A stretch of 64,000 nucleotides of DNA from Serratia sp. Ag1 (GTDB lineage Bacteria > Pseudomonadota > Gammaproteobacteria > Enterobacterales > Enterobacteriaceae): the NCBI RefSeq assembly GCF_000743355.1, contig NZ_JQEI01000014.1, positions 147,303 through 211,302 of the forward strand. Direction: 5' to 3'. Below are positions 63,936 through 64,000 of this stretch, piece after piece; positions within the stretch are counted from its first letter, which is position 1; every line of letters begins with the position of its first letter. Position numbers and translations under genes: made by a program. A model generated the notes under the pieces. That model did no database searches. It had not been told where the DNA came from and saw only the letters and a program-made list of their open reading frames with translations.

Positions 63936-63982
63936 GATGACAAAGTGGCTTTTTAACTCGAGATACCCGGGTCTAGCGCACC
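63936..63982. repeat. Hairpin-TGACAAAG repeat tail, copy 3
   Basis: GATGACAAAGTGGCTTTTTAA, then CTCGAGATACCCGGGTC and TAGCGCACC. Identical to copies 1 and 2 at nearly every position over 47 bp. Confidence 0.7.
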
Positions 63983-64000
63983 TGTAGTGGATCAGTAATA

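Overview
The window is a 64-kb piece of a chromosomal replication-terminus region from a gamma-proteobacterium of the order Enterobacterales, most probably Serratia or a close Yersiniaceae relative. The sfuABC iron operon closely resembles the Serratia marcescens locus as I remember it, and the gene order ydgJ-add-malYX-malI-ydgA-manA-fumC-tus-ynfM-ynfL-mlc-bioD2-ynfD-ynfB-ynfA-ydfG-dcp follows the E. coli terminus with local gains and losses. Terminus identity is shown directly: a tus gene with a Ter site just upstream, a 28-bp dif site matching the E. coli sequence as I recall it (49504-49531), and four perfect matS (MatP) motifs.

Left part (1-31 kb): the end of the arabinose transporter (araG, araH) with araC in the same direction; ydgJ and a small NIPSNAP-like gene; an SDR/LysR divergent pair; adenosine deaminase; an exported serine hydrolase preceded by a very strong dyad; the malXY operon with divergent malI and two MalI-type operators; ydgA, manA, fumC; a large orphan RTX-type SGNH hydrolase; a WYL regulator and VOC protein; tus/Ter; ynfM-ynfL, mlc, a dethiobiotin synthetase paralogue lacking its P-loop lysine, a tri-heme cytochrome c peroxidase with an FNR-type site, and a DHA2 exporter.

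Middle (31-49.5 kb): ynfD, ynfB, ynfA, ydfG, dcp with a signal peptide, nudI, an SRPBCC protein, a DMT transporter, and sfuCBA. A magnesium locus follows: an M-box riboswitch, mgtE, and a 30-aa homologue of the small membrane protein MgtS. Next are a 60-aa membrane protein, a CDF cation efflux protein, a large MscS channel, a cupin and a histidine phosphatase.

Dif-proximal accessory segment (49.1-54.2 kb): the strain-variable part. It is AT-rich and holds unrecognised genes, a 140-bp tandem repeat encoding short related peptides, and a decayed IS66-family element. An inverted XerC-like arm lies 8 bp from dif. No integrase is visible.

Right part (54.2-64 kb): vapBC toxin-antitoxin, pfkB, a VIT/CCC1 transporter, a DJ-1/PfpI protein, an NhaC-type antiporter overlapping a convergent acyltransferase-3 gene, and arcD-arcA for arginine deimination. 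After arcA comes a structured non-coding element that looks like an IS200/IS605 derivative, then a copy of a dispersed hairpin-linked repeat also seen at 14.5 and 35.5 kb. No tRNA, rRNA or CRISPR array was seen. All family names come from recognising sequence features; no database search was run.
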